Origin: Amycolatopsis azurea DSM 43854
GTDB taxonomy: Bacteria > Actinomycetota > Actinomycetes > Mycobacteriales > Pseudonocardiaceae
DNA length: 64,000 nucleotides
Direction: 5' to 3'
Assembly (NCBI RefSeq): GCF_001995215.1
Contig: NZ_MUXN01000027.1
Location: 62,001-126,000, forward strand
The notes below the pieces were generated by a model. The model did not search any database, was not told the origin of the DNA, and saw nothing but the letters and a program-made list of their open reading frames with translations. Positions 43,266-52,653 of this stretch are shown here, one piece after another; positions within the stretch are counted from its first letter, which is position 1, and the number at the start of each line of letters is the position of its first letter. A program made the translations under genes and the position numbers.

Positions 43266-46200
43266 GTGGCGAAAGATCCGCCGTACACCTACCGGGGCGC
43301 GCTGAAGATCCTCGGACATGGCTCAGACTCTCTCCTCAACGCGCTGGACACGGTTCTCGGCGGCTTCATCCTGGGCAGCGTCGTGACACCGGTGGCCTGG
43401 GCGTTCAACCTGGTGGACCAGAAGAACGAAGCCTCAGGCCTGATCCGCAAACTGGTGCACGCGGGCGTCCGTCGCCTGGGGAAGGCCAAGGGTAAGGAGC
43501 GCTACGAGCTCATCGACGCCGCCCACACGACGATCGTGGTGTCCGCTTTCATCGACGTCGTGCGTGAGCGCGGCGTCAAGGTCCCCAAAGATCGTTTGAG
43601 CGCGCTGGGACCGGCGTTCCATTTCGGGCTGGGACTCCAGGAGGAGTGGGCCGGTTGTCTCCTGAGTGTCCCTCAACTGAGCCACACCTATGTCCATCTC
43701 GGCGCCGTGATCGGCCTGGAAGAGTCGGGCCTCGCCGAGCTGAAGGACAAAGCGATCTTCCGATACCGGGCCTACTTCGCCGACTTGGCCGCTGACGTGC
43801 CCGAGTTCTCGTTGTGGGCCCACCTGGGAGGTTTGGCCGAGCTCCGGGACACCGGTCAGGCTGTGCTCGCCGCCGTCGACGCCCAGTCGCGGGCGTTGGA
43901 CCGACTCAACGAGATCCTGCTGGCGCGCGGTATCGAGCATGACGACGCACCCACGCCGAGGGCGAAGCTCCTGGCGAAGACCAATCAGGCCGTGCTGGCG
44001 AAGCCGATCACTCCCGACGGCGTCGGCGTGGCCAACCAGGTCACGTTGCCCGCGGTGTGGCGCATCTACCAGGTTCCGCGCTTCCGCAGCGCCATCGCGA
44101 CCGGCGAAGCCCACACGGACGGCTATCACTGGGAGAGCCTGCCCGTTCGTGACGATCTCGACCGGTTCCTGGGGTCGTACCTGTGCTCACCACGCAGCGT
44201 CGAGAACCCCTTGCTGCTGCTCGGCCACCCTGGGGCGGGGAAATCCCTGTTCAGCAAGGTGCTCGCGGCCCGCCTGCCCGCTGAGGACTTCATCGTCGTC
44301 CGGGTGGAGCTGAGGCACGTCAACGCCGACGCCCGGGTCACCGCCCAGATCCAGGAGGCGCTGGACCTCCTCATCAACGATCGCGTCAAATGGGGCGACC
44401 TGGTGGACGAGGCGCCGGAGCGAACGCGCGTCGTCATCCTCGACGGCCTCGACGAGCTGTTGCAGGCCTCGACCGCCGAACGCAAGGACTACCTCGAACA
44501 GGTCGCGGAATTCCAGGCGACCGAAGCCGACCTGGGCTATCCGGTGGTGGTGGTCGTGACTTCACGGACCGTGGTCGCCGACCGAGTGCGCATCGCTCCC
44601 AGGACCACCGTGGTGAAGCTCGAGGATTTCTCCGACGAGCAGATGATCTCCTGGCTGGAGATCTGGCGCGGTCAGAACCTGCCCGCCATCACGTCCGGCC
44701 GGATGGGCGAACTGAAACCCGACGTGGCCACCGATCTGAGCGACTTGACCGCCCAGCCGTTGTTGCTGCTCATGCTGGCCCTCTACTCCGCGGATCCGAA
44801 AGCCGAACCGTTGGAGGCGGGCACGTCCAGGGAGGTGTTCTACGAGCGGATCCTCACCAGCTTCGTGCGCCGCGAACTCGCCAAGGCTCTGCCGGAGGTC
44901 ACTCAGGACGCGATCGACGAAGAGATGTGGCGGCTGGGCGTCGCCGCGTTCGCGATGTTCAACCGAGACCGTCAGAGTGTCCGCGACCATGATCTCGGCT
45001 CCGATATCGCTGTCCTCACCCAAATCTCCTCCGACCTGGAGCCGCATCGGCTCGGTCAGCGGATCATCGGGCGCTTCTTCTTCATCCACACCGACGAGGC
45101 GGACGGGCACCGCGATCAGGACGTCCGGCGTGCCTATGAATTCCTTCACGCCACTTTCGGCGAGTACCTGGTCGCCCATCACACGATCCGCGTGCTGCGT
45201 GAGGTGGCACGCACCCGAAGGTCGACGTCGCCGCGCAGACAGTACGACGACGACCTGTTCTTCGCGTTGCTCAGCCACCAAACCCTCGCCATCAGGGGGA
45301 CCACTGTCAGTTTCCTCACCACTCTCCTGCGGAAGCTTCCCGCGGAGGAACGCCTCGACTGTGTCCGAGCACTGGCCCACCTCGCCGGCGAGTACCGTGA
45401 TCGGCGGGGCGGGACGGGTTTCGCGGACTATCGGCCCATCCCGGTCGACCAACTCCGGGAGATGGCCGCCTACTCGGCTAACGTGGTGCTGCTCCTGGCA
45501 TTGGTCGACGACGGCACTCCCTTCGTCGACGACGCCGAGCGGATCGCGATGGTGCGCCTGTGGCGGGCGGGCTTGCCCGCGCCGAGTTGGCGCTCTCTGG
45601 TCGAGGTGATCGACTTCGGCATCGGCGGCACGCCGATCAAGCGCGTGCCCATGCTGCCGAGCTGGGCCACCGAACTGGCCTACTACGTCATGACGAACGA
45701 TATCGACGGTTTGAGAACTCACTCGAACGGATTGGCACTGGAAGGGTGGTACGTCCACGAGTTGCGCCTGCCCAAAACAATCCAGGCCACCGGATTTCTC
45801 CTCTCGACGGTGGCCAATTACCTTCACGACGCGCAGGTGCCCGACTCCCAGGTCCTCCTGGATCTCCTGAGAAACAATCAGCTCGAGCCGGAGGGTCTGC
45901 GCGCGGCAGACTTTTACTACGCCGTGGTCCGCTTCTTGCAGACATGGCTCGGAGAGCTAGAGTACGAGGTTGTCCACCAGCTGGTCTTGCAAGCACACGA
46001 ATCGGCCGGCCTGGGCATGGTGGCCTTCGACGATTTCATCCCCGCAATCGCCGCCTTCCCCCAGCTGCTGGTCGACATCCCCACTCTGAACACCCCCTCC
46101 TGGTACGACCAAGACTGGGGGCCCGTCGTGCTGCTCGCCGGCGAGGAGATCCAGAACGAAGAGGGTCGAGCGCTCTTGCGCTCTCTGCGCCAGCGAATGA

Positions 46201-46301
46201 CGAAAGACACCAAGGCGGTGGAGCCTCGCTACCAAGCGATGGCGGCCCTCCGCCACTTCTCCGGGGTTTCCAGGCGTGTCGAGGAGGACGACGCGAAGTG
46301 A
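43266..46301 (+). CDS. NACHT-domain STAND NTPase with N-terminal helical (NNH7-like) domain
   Basis: A 1011-residue protein starting at the GTG at 43266. Residues 1-220 are helical and begin YRGALKILGHGSDSLLNALD, followed by TVLGGFILG, a pattern like NACHT N-terminal helical domain 7. The NACHT NTPase follows, with Walker A GHPGAGKS (320-327) and Walker B VVILDGLDEL (389-398). RRAYEFLHATFGEYLVA is the winged-helix/sensor region common in NACHT proteins. The C-terminal 350 residues are a helical, non-repeat sensor-like region. Bacterial NACHT proteins include antiphage sensors that kill or arrest the cell. The gene has no partner and lies between an ABC exporter and a two-component system. Its 3' end uses more AT-rich codons than its neighbours. 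Confidence 0.88.
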   Translation: MAKDPPYTYRGALKILGHGSDSLLNALDTVLGGFILGSVVTPVAWAFNLVDQKNEASGLIRKLVHAGVRRLGKAKGKERYELIDAAHTTIVVSAFIDVVRERGVKVPKDRLSALGPAFHFGLGLQEEWAGCLLSVPQLSHTYVHLGAVIGLEESGLAELKDKAIFRYRAYFADLAADVPEFSLWAHLGGLAELRDTGQAVLAAVDAQSRALDRLNEILLARGIEHDDAPTPRAKLLAKTNQAVLAKPITPDGVGVANQVTLPAVWRIYQVPRFRSAIATGEAHTDGYHWESLPVRDDLDRFLGSYLCSPRSVENPLLLLGHPGAGKSLFSKVLAARLPAEDFIVVRVELRHVNADARVTAQIQEALDLLINDRVKWGDLVDEAPERTRVVILDGLDELLQASTAERKDYLEQVAEFQATEADLGYPVVVVVTSRTVVADRVRIAPRTTVVKLEDFSDEQMISWLEIWRGQNLPAITSGRMGELKPDVATDLSDLTAQPLLLLMLALYSADPKAEPLEAGTSREVFYERILTSFVRRELAKALPEVTQDAIDEEMWRLGVAAFAMFNRDRQSVRDHDLGSDIAVLTQISSDLEPHRLGQRIIGRFFFIHTDEADGHRDQDVRRAYEFLHATFGEYLVAHHTIRVLREVARTRRSTSPRRQYDDDLFFALLSHQTLAIRGTTVSFLTTLLRKLPAEERLDCVRALAHLAGEYRDRRGGTGFADYRPIPVDQLREMAAYSANVVLLLALVDDGTPFVDDAERIAMVRLWRAGLPAPSWRSLVEVIDFGIGGTPIKRVPMLPSWATELAYYVMTNDIDGLRTHSNGLALEGWYVHELRLPKTIQATGFLLSTVANYLHDAQVPDSQVLLDLLRNNQLEPEGLRAADFYYAVVRFLQTWLGELEYEVVHQLVLQAHESAGLGMVAFDDFIPAIAAFPQLLVDIPTLNTPSWYDQDWGPVVLLAGEEIQNEEGRALLRSLRQRMTKDTKAVEPRYQAMAALRHFSGVSRRVEEDDAK

Positions 46302-46382
46302 ACCACCACGCGGGTGCTCGCAGTCCTGACACGAGCAGTACCTGTGACGACGCCGCCGTCGACCGGATGCAAGACTGGTGAC

Positions 46383-47582
46383 GTGATCACCCGGCTCCGG
46401 TCCTGTTGGTCCGCGATCCGGTACCTGGCGGTCGGCGCGGCCTCTTCGATGCTCTCCTGGTTCGTTCTCGTCGGCATGCTGTTCGTGCTGCTGATGTGCC
46501 CGTTCGGCGTCGGGATCCCGGCGTTGCCCGTCGCGCTCAAGCTGATCCGCCGTCCGGTCGACTTCGAACGCCGCCGGGCCGCCCGTCTGCTCGGCGAGCC
46601 GATCCCCGAGCCGTACCGCTCCGGGAACCCGGTGACCGACCCGGCCTCGCGGCGGGACCTGGGCTGGCTTCTCTTCCACGGCGCCACCGGATTCGTCATC
46701 GGGATCTTCGCCATCGCGCTCCCGCTCGGCGGCCTCCGGCAGGTCGTCACGGCCTTCGTCTGGCAGACGGTGCCCGGCGGGGTGGAAAGCTCGCTCGGAT
46801 TCGTGGTGACGTCCTGGCCGCTGGCGGGGCTCAGCCTGATCAGCGGCGTCGGCTTGATCGCGATCGCGCTGCTGTTCCCCAGAGTGGCGCGGTGGCAGGC
46901 TTCCGTCGCGCGCAAGCTGCTCTCCCCCGCGCCCGGTGTCGTGCTGACCGATCGCGTCGTCGAACTGGCCGCGTCCCGTGCCGCCGCGCTGGAGGCGCAC
47001 GGCGCCGAACTCCGGCGCCTCGAACGGGATCTGCACGACGGAACTCAGGCCAGGATCGCCGCGGTGGTGCTGCAGCTCGGGATCGCCGACTCGATCTTCG
47101 AGAAGAATCCGGAAAAGGCCCGGGAGTTGCTGGGCAAGGCTCAGGACACCGCGACCGGCGCGCTGGCCGAACTGAGGACCGTCGTGCGCAGCATCTACCC
47201 GCCGCTGCTGACCGACCGCGGCCTCGACGGCGCCGTCACCGCGCTGGCCGATCGCTGCCCGGTTCCGTGCACTGTGGACATTCGCAGCGACAGCCGCCGT
47301 CCCGCAGCCGTCGAGGCGGCCGCCTACTTCGTCGTCGCCGAGATGCTGACCAACATCACCAAGCACTCCGGCGCCGAGCACGCCTGGGTCACGCTCGACG
47401 GCGCCGCGGACGCCCTCCTCATCGAAATCCGTGACGACGGCCACGGCGGCGCCGACGAAACCGGCGGCAGCGGCCTGTCCGGGATCCGCAAACGCGCCGA
47501 GGCGTTCGACGGGACCTTGAAACTGTCCAGCCCCCAGGGCGGGCCGACCGTAGTGAAAGTGGAGTTGCCATGCGGGTCGTGA
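46383..47582 (+). CDS. NarL-type sensor histidine kinase with N-terminal membrane sensor
   Basis: A 399-residue kinase starting at a GTG. Helices occupy roughly residues 12-50, 95-125 and 140-165, in the layout of actinobacterial putative-sensor kinases. The HisKA_3 box is RRLERDLHDGTQARI with the phospho-acceptor His at 218, and the ATPase domain has MLTNITKHSGAEHAWV, DDGHGG and GSGLSGIRKRAEA. It overlaps the response regulator by 13 bases. Together with the exporter across the NACHT gene it probably formed one sensing/detoxification module. Confidence 0.9.
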   Translation: MITRLRSCWSAIRYLAVGAASSMLSWFVLVGMLFVLLMCPFGVGIPALPVALKLIRRPVDFERRRAARLLGEPIPEPYRSGNPVTDPASRRDLGWLLFHGATGFVIGIFAIALPLGGLRQVVTAFVWQTVPGGVESSLGFVVTSWPLAGLSLISGVGLIAIALLFPRVARWQASVARKLLSPAPGVVLTDRVVELAASRAAALEAHGAELRRLERDLHDGTQARIAAVVLQLGIADSIFEKNPEKARELLGKAQDTATGALAELRTVVRSIYPPLLTDRGLDGAVTALADRCPVPCTVDIRSDSRRPAAVEAAAYFVVAEMLTNITKHSGAEHAWVTLDGAADALLIEIRDDGHGGADETGGSGLSGIRKRAEAFDGTLKLSSPQGGPTVVKVELPCGS

Positions 47583-48217
47583 TCGTCGAGGACGACGCGC
47601 TGCTGCGCGAAGGCCTGGTGCTGTTGTTGAACACGTCGGGCATCGACGTCGTCGCGGCGGTGGACGACGTGGAGGCGTTCCTCGAACTGGTCGCCGAAGA
47701 CCGGCCCGACGCGGTCATCACCGACGTCCGGCTGCCGCCGACCCACACCGACGAGGGTCTGCGCGCCGCCGTCAAGGCCCGGAAGATGCACCCCGGCCTG
47801 CCCGTGCTCGTGCTGTCGGCCCATGTCGAAACCGGCTACGCGGCGGAACTCCTGGCCGACGGCAAGGGCGCCGTCGGGTATCTGCTCAAGGAGCGGGTCG
47901 GGAAGGTCGAGAAGTTCCTCGACGCGCTGGACAGGGTCGTCAAGGGCGGGACGGCGATGGACCCCGAGGTGATCACCCAGCTGATGGCGCACCGCCGGGC
48001 GACCGATCCGCTCGAAGGGCTGACAGCGCGGGAACGCGAGGTGCTCGGGCTGATGGCGGAGGGCTACAACAACGCGACCATCGCGGAACTGTTGGTGGTG
48101 AGCGACGGCGCGGTGCACAAGCACATCCGGAACATCTTCGCGAAGCTCGGGTTGCCGGAGGACAGCGGACATCGGCGGGTTCTGGCGGTGCTGGCTTACC
48201 TGAGCGGGAAGAACTGA
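47570..48217 (+). CDS. NarL/FixJ-family response regulator
   Basis: A 215-residue regulator. Receiver: acidic EDD at 7-9, phospho-acceptor Asp52 in VITDVRLPP, Lys in YLLKERV. The LuxR-type helix-turn-helix is LTAREREVLGLMAEGYNNAT, continuing to DGAVHKHIRNIFAKL. It is coupled to the kinase. The palindromic sites at 43172 and 18714 are good candidates for its targets. Confidence 0.93.
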   Translation: MRVVIVEDDALLREGLVLLLNTSGIDVVAAVDDVEAFLELVAEDRPDAVITDVRLPPTHTDEGLRAAVKARKMHPGLPVLVLSAHVETGYAAELLADGKGAVGYLLKERVGKVEKFLDALDRVVKGGTAMDPEVITQLMAHRRATDPLEGLTAREREVLGLMAEGYNNATIAELLVVSDGAVHKHIRNIFAKLGLPEDSGHRRVLAVLAYLSGKN

Positions 48218-48220
48218 GGG

Positions 48221-49189
48221 TCAGCGCGCCCGGTTCGCGGCGCGTTTGACCGTCTTGATCACCGGCGCCGTCTCGATGTGGGTGATGGCGGGCAGTGCGG
48301 CCACCCGCGTGGTCAGGTACCGGTACAGCTCCCGTTGGTTCGCGCACACCGCGGTCGCGCACAGGTTGGTCGGCCCGGTCGTGGCCGCGGCGAACGCGAT
48401 TTCGGGATGCCCGGCCAGCGCGGTACCGGCTTCCTCGAGGTAAGCGGGGGCGACCGAAAGCCAGAGCACGGTCCGCGTGGTGACGTCGAACAGGGTTCCG
48501 TCGACGTCGATGTCGAGGTACAGCACCCCGCGTTCGCGCAGTTCGATCATCCGTCGCCGGACGGTCGTCGGCGACCAGCCGGTCACCGTCGCCAGCTGGG
48601 AGAGTTCGGCCCGGCCGTCGGTGGCGAGTGTGGCCAGGAGCTTCCGGTCGCCGTCGTCCAGCCGCACCGGCCCCGGCCGGTACGGCACGGGAGGCGGGCG
48701 CAGTCGTGCGATCGCCTCCTCGTCGAGCGAGCCGATCTTGGCGACGAAACTGTCCGCGCCGCCGTAGAACGCGTGCAGGACGGAGTGCGCGGTCACCCCT
48801 TCCACACGCGGGGTGCGCGGGAGCTTGGCCAGGAGAAGCGTCTCGCTGTCGGCCTCGTTTTCCGTGCGGACCGTGCAGGTGATCTCGGTGCCGCCCGAGG
48901 TGAGGCTCACCCAGGAGGTGTCCGGACGTCCGGCCAGCGCCTCGGCGACCGCGCTCGACGCGGTGGGCGCACAGCGCACCCGCAGGAACCACAGCTCCGC
49001 GCCCAGCGCCGTCGGGTCGACTCCGCCGAGCACCCGGACCGCGCCTGTCGACCGTAATCGGGCGTACCTGCGGGCGATGGTGCGATCCGACACGCCGAGA
49101 ACGTCGGCGATCGTGCTGAACGCGGCCCTGCCGTTGATCTGCAGGGCGTGCACGAGCCGCCGATCCAGCTCGTCGTAGTCGGATTCCAC
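48221..49189 (-). CDS. Lrp/AsnC-family regulator with two tandem Lrp units
   Basis: A 322-residue protein with a duplicated Lrp layout. The first helix-turn-helix is LDRRLVHALQINGRAAFSTI, continuing to DRTIARRYARLRSTG; the second is LDDGDRKLLATLATDGRAEL, continuing to TTVRRRMIELRERG. Each is followed by a RAM-like ligand domain. This tandem type is common in actinobacteria. It is divergent from the flavin monooxygenase at 49307, with 117 bp between starts, and is its likely regulator. Confidence 0.9.
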   Translation of the reverse strand: MESDYDELDRRLVHALQINGRAAFSTIADVLGVSDRTIARRYARLRSTGAVRVLGGVDPTALGAELWFLRVRCAPTASSAVAEALAGRPDTSWVSLTSGGTEITCTVRTENEADSETLLLAKLPRTPRVEGVTAHSVLHAFYGGADSFVAKIGSLDEEAIARLRPPPVPYRPGPVRLDDGDRKLLATLATDGRAELSQLATVTGWSPTTVRRRMIELRERGVLYLDIDVDGTLFDVTTRTVLWLSVAPAYLEEAGTALAGHPEIAFAAATTGPTNLCATAVCANQRELYRYLTTRVAALPAITHIETAPVIKTVKRAANRAR

Positions 49190-49306
49190 GACTCAGAGCC
49201 TAGCGAGTGTCGGATATCAGCACAGTTACGCCCGTTTCTGGCCCGGTCCGGGCAGGGCGGACGAACGTTGCTCTCGTCCTGATCGACACGACAAGAGGGA
49301 GAATCC

Positions 49307-50746
49307 ATGGACACCGAGGTGCTCGTCGTCGGAGCCGGCCCGACCGGGATGACACTGGCCAACGAACTGCGTCTCGCGGGGGTTTCGACGGTGGTGGCCG
49401 ACAGGCTGTCGCGGCGCAGCGAGCTGTCGAAAGCAGGCGGTGTGCAGTCACGCACACTGGAGGCCTTCGACCAGCGCGGCCTGATGGAGTCCTTGCTGGG
49501 CACAGGAAATTACCCGACAAGCAGCGGCCACTTCGCCGGTATCCCGCTCTCGCCCGAATACTCTCGGCACCGCCTGCCGTGGCGTTCGGTGCCGCAGGTG
49601 GCCATCGAGGGATTCCTTGAGCAACACCTTGCCACGCAAGGCATCCACATCCGCCGTGACCACGAACTGACCGTCCTCGACCAGGACGAGGACGGCGTCA
49701 GCGCGACCTTCGCGGACAGCACCAGCCTCCGCTGCCGTTATCTCGTAGCCGCCGACGGCGCCCACAGCACGGTGCGCTCCCTGCTGCGGGCCGGGTTTCC
49801 CGGTCAGGCGGGCACCGCGACCGTGCTCTCCGCCGACGTCCGGTTGAGTGGTGCCGATCAGGTGGCGTCGCACACCTGGAACGACGACGGGGACTGGGTG
49901 GCCCTGTTCCCGCTCGGGACCGACTCGCAGGGCAGGGAGATGCGCAGGCTCGTCGTCGGCGGGCCGGGCCGTTCAGTGCCCCGGGAGACCCCGATCACCG
50001 AGGAAGAGATCCGCGACGGCCTGCGCCGGGTGTTCGGGTCGCGAATCGAACTGCTCGAGCTGCGCTACGCCCGCCGCCTCACCAACGCCGCCCGGCAGGT
50101 CGAGCACTATCGGCACGGGAGGGTGCTCCTGGCGGGCGACGCCGCGCACATCCACCTTCCGCTCGGTGCGCAGGGCATGAACACCGGGATCCAGGACGCG
50201 CTCAACCTCGGGTGGAAGCTCGGCGGCGTCGTGCGCGGCTGGGCCCCGGAGGACCTGTTGGACACGTATCACGCGGAACGGCATCCGGTCGGAGCCGCCG
50301 TGCTTCGCAACGTCCAGGCGCAAAGCCTGTTGATGGACTGGGTGGGCACACGTGCTCCGGAAGTGCTGGCGGCCAAGGAGCTTTTCGCCACCATGACACG
50401 ACTTCCGGAGGTTCAGCGTCACCTCGGCGACCTGCTGTCCGGGATGGCCATCCGCTACGAGATGCCGGGTTCCGGGACCCACCCGCTCGTCGGCCGTTCC
50501 GCGCCGGATCTGGCTCTCGGCCCGGTCCGATCGCATGAACTGCTGCGGTCCGGGCGCGGCGTCCTGCTCGACCCGGCCGACCGGTTCGCCAAGGTCGCCG
50601 ATCTCTGGTCGGACCGGGTGGACCGCGCGGGTCAGGGCGCCGACACCGAGCCCATGCTCATCCGCCCGGACGGCTACGTGTGCTGGGCCGGCGACCCGGA
50701 CGACCTCGAAGCGGCGCTCGGCCGCTGGTTCGGCGCACCCCGCTGA
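49307..50746 (+). CDS. FAD-dependent aromatic monooxygenase
   Basis: A 479-residue flavoprotein of the PheA/TfdB (class A) group. The Rossmann motif is VLVVGAGPTGMTLANELRLA, the DG motif is YLVAADGAHSTVRSLL, and the FAD-binding GD motif is RVLLAGDAAHIHLPLGAQGM followed by NTGIQDALNLGWKL. A C-terminal thioredoxin-like domain follows. It hydroxylates an aromatic or polyketide substrate with NAD(P)H; the substrate is unknown. AGAGGGAG precedes the ATG. Regulation by the divergent Lrp gene is likely. Confidence 0.9.
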   Translation: MDTEVLVVGAGPTGMTLANELRLAGVSTVVADRLSRRSELSKAGGVQSRTLEAFDQRGLMESLLGTGNYPTSSGHFAGIPLSPEYSRHRLPWRSVPQVAIEGFLEQHLATQGIHIRRDHELTVLDQDEDGVSATFADSTSLRCRYLVAADGAHSTVRSLLRAGFPGQAGTATVLSADVRLSGADQVASHTWNDDGDWVALFPLGTDSQGREMRRLVVGGPGRSVPRETPITEEEIRDGLRRVFGSRIELLELRYARRLTNAARQVEHYRHGRVLLAGDAAHIHLPLGAQGMNTGIQDALNLGWKLGGVVRGWAPEDLLDTYHAERHPVGAAVLRNVQAQSLLMDWVGTRAPEVLAAKELFATMTRLPEVQRHLGDLLSGMAIRYEMPGSGTHPLVGRSAPDLALGPVRSHELLRSGRGVLLDPADRFAKVADLWSDRVDRAGQGADTEPMLIRPDGYVCWAGDPDDLEAALGRWFGAPR

Positions 50747-50759
50747 TCACCTGTGCCCG

Positions 50760-51203
50760 CTAGCTCGGCGGCTGCTGAGCAGGCGGGACGTTTCCGGGCT
50801 GCGGAGCCGGGAAACCCGGCTGCCCGGCCATCGGGTAGCCGGCCGGTCCCGGGTACGGCGCGGGGGCGGGTTGCCGAAGCGAACGGCCACTCTTGACGAC
50901 CCCGATCGCGACCAGGAGCCAGGACAGCACCGAGCCGACTTCGAGCGGGATGCCGACCACCATGAAGATCATGCGGATCTCACTGGCGCTCAGGCCGTCG
51001 GCCCACGACGAAAGGTTCGACACCACGAACTGCCAGATGATGCTCGCCAGGGTGGTGACGATCATGATCGCGAAAGCCCCCACCAGCAGGCCGGAGACTC
51101 CCCTGGCGCGACTCTTGATCGAAAAGATCAGGCCGAGCAGACCCACCACGAGCAGCAAGACTCGCGGGATGGTTTCGATGATCGTGTAACTGAGGGACTC
51201 CAT
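50760..51203 (-). CDS. Small three-helix membrane protein with a Pro-rich tail
   Basis: A 147-residue protein with three hydrophobic helices (TIPRVLLLVVGLLGLIFSI, LLVGAFAIMIVTTLASIIW, IFMVVGIPLEVGSVLSWLLV) and a cytoplasmic Pro/Gly/Gln tail (PAPYPGPAGYPMAG). Such tails are common in actinobacterial membrane proteins of unknown function. The ATG at 51203 is chosen over an upstream one by the start of the hydrophobic region. It is convergent with the monooxygenase. Confidence 0.7.
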   Translation of the reverse strand: MESLSYTIIETIPRVLLLVVGLLGLIFSIKSRARGVSGLLVGAFAIMIVTTLASIIWQFVVSNLSSWADGLSASEIRMIFMVVGIPLEVGSVLSWLLVAIGVVKSGRSLRQPAPAPYPGPAGYPMAGQPGFPAPQPGNVPPAQQPPS

Positions 51204-51438
51204 GCCTGCCTTCCACAAACTCTCCGCCGGACCTCCGGCTACGCCAGGCAGATCCTAGGCGGTGGCAACACCCCGCGTTGCGTGTTCGGCAAGGAAACCT
51301 GTGCGCGTTCCGACGGGCCGGCAACGACTTCGAGACCGAGCCCCAGCGGTCGCCGCGCTGGGGTGTGTCGGCCGGACAGGGAGGGTGCCGCACACCCAGT
51401 CATCACACGTCCTGCCATTGCTTGGCTCCGTCGCCGAC

Positions 51439-51457
51439 GCTTGTCGGTATGACAAGC
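51439..51457. promoter_or_regulatory. Inverted repeat over the SDR start codon
   Basis: GCTTGTC (51439-51445) and GACAAGC (51451-51457) flank GGTAT, so the ATG at 51449 lies within the repeat. It may be an operator or an mRNA hairpin hiding the start. Confidence 0.4.
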
Positions 51458-52228
51458 GATATCGACATGGGCGACCGCGAGCCGGAGAGTCGTGAGCTGG
51501 AGGGCAAAGTCGCGCTGGTCACCGGGGCAGCCCGTGGGGTCGGCGCGGCCACGGTCGCCTGGCTGCACGCCCGCGGCGCGCGGGTGCTGGCCACGGACCT
51601 CCGCCCCGAGGTGGAAGATCTCACCACCCGATTCGACCGGGTGTCCACCCTGGTGGGCGATGTGTCCAAAGAGGACATCGCGGTCCGGTCGGTGGCCACG
51701 GCGATCGACCGGTTCGGGGGCATCGACATCCTGGTCTGCAACGCCGGTCGATCGGTGAACAAGCCGATCACCGAGACCACCGCGGCCGACTGGGACGAGC
51801 TGATGTCGGTCAACGCCCGCGGAACGTTCCTGCATGCCCGGGAGGCGTTCCGGGCGATGCGCGAACGCGGCGGAGGTGTGATCGTCACCGTCGGCTCGTT
51901 CGCCTGCACGGTCGGCCTGGCCGAGGCCGCGGCCTACAGCGCGTCCAAGGGGGCGCTGGCGCAGTTGACCAAGGTGCTCGCGTTGGAGGGCGGCCCGCAC
52001 GGCATCCGTGCCAACGTCGTCGCTCCCGGCGTGATCGAGACCGACCTGCTCGACAACTTCCGCGCCGACAGCCGGGAGTATCTGCGCTCCTTCGGCGACG
52101 CCCACCCCATTGGCCGCGTCGCGCAGCCTGAAGAGATCGCCGAGGTGATCGGTTTCCTGGCCTCGCCCCGCTCCGGGTTCGTCACCGGCGCTGTCGTCGC
52201 TGCCGACGGCGGCTACACCGCCGCCTGA
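51449..52228 (+). CDS. Short-chain dehydrogenase/reductase
   Basis: A 259-residue classical SDR. The NAD(P)-binding motif is TGAARGVGAA, NAG is in VCNAGRSVN, and the catalytic Tyr/Lys are in AAYSASKGAL with Ser in VGSFACTVG. The C-terminal PGVIETDLL and GFVTGAVVAADGG are typical. Asp in LATDLRPEVE after the second strand suggests NAD preference. The substrate is unknown. The ATG at 51449 is inside an inverted repeat. It stands alone and could serve the monooxygenase pathway upstream. Confidence 0.9.
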   Translation: MTSDIDMGDREPESRELEGKVALVTGAARGVGAATVAWLHARGARVLATDLRPEVEDLTTRFDRVSTLVGDVSKEDIAVRSVATAIDRFGGIDILVCNAGRSVNKPITETTAADWDELMSVNARGTFLHAREAFRAMRERGGGVIVTVGSFACTVGLAEAAAYSASKGALAQLTKVLALEGGPHGIRANVVAPGVIETDLLDNFRADSREYLRSFGDAHPIGRVAQPEEIAEVIGFLASPRSGFVTGAVVAADGGYTAA

Positions 52229-52449
52229 CACCCCGCAAGAACAGCGAGAAAGCGGCCGATCGATTCGGTCACGTCAGCCGGGCCACCACATCGACAGCGA
52301 CCAGATAACAGTAAAGCTCTGGGGTGACAACGCCGTGACCTCGACCCGGCTGCGATTCCGTGCTCGCACAACCCTATCGACACCTTCGTGTGCCCACGAA
52401 CGTCCTGCCATGCCGACGAGCGGCCACGGCCTTGCAGTTGGTGATCCGG

Positions 52450-52605
52450 TCAGAGGCGGAGGGTGGCGGCGACAGAGTCGGCGTCGAGAAGATACGCGCG
52501 GCACCCTCGCCACCGGTCCATGGCATCGATCAGTTCGCGGTCGAATTCCTCCACGGCTTGCAGGAACAACTCAGCAGGGACGCTTGCCCGCCCTTGCCTC
52601 GGCAC
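52450..52605 (-). CDS. Possible small protein downstream of the P450
   Basis: A GTG-started frame of 51 residues (VPRQGRASVPAELFLQAVEE, then FDRELIDAMDRWRGCRAYLL, ending in SVAATLRL) lies 48 bp after the P450 stop on the same strand. It has a good helical pattern and codon use, but no clear ribosome binding site and no recognised family. It may be a true small gene or the end of a decayed one. The remaining 52229-52449 shows no gene. Confidence 0.35.
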   Translation of the reverse strand: MPRQGRASVPAELFLQAVEEFDRELIDAMDRWRGCRAYLLDADSVAATLRL

Positions 52606-52653
52606 GGCGCAACGGGCCTGCCTACGTTTCGGGATCCCAGCCGGCCACGCGGG

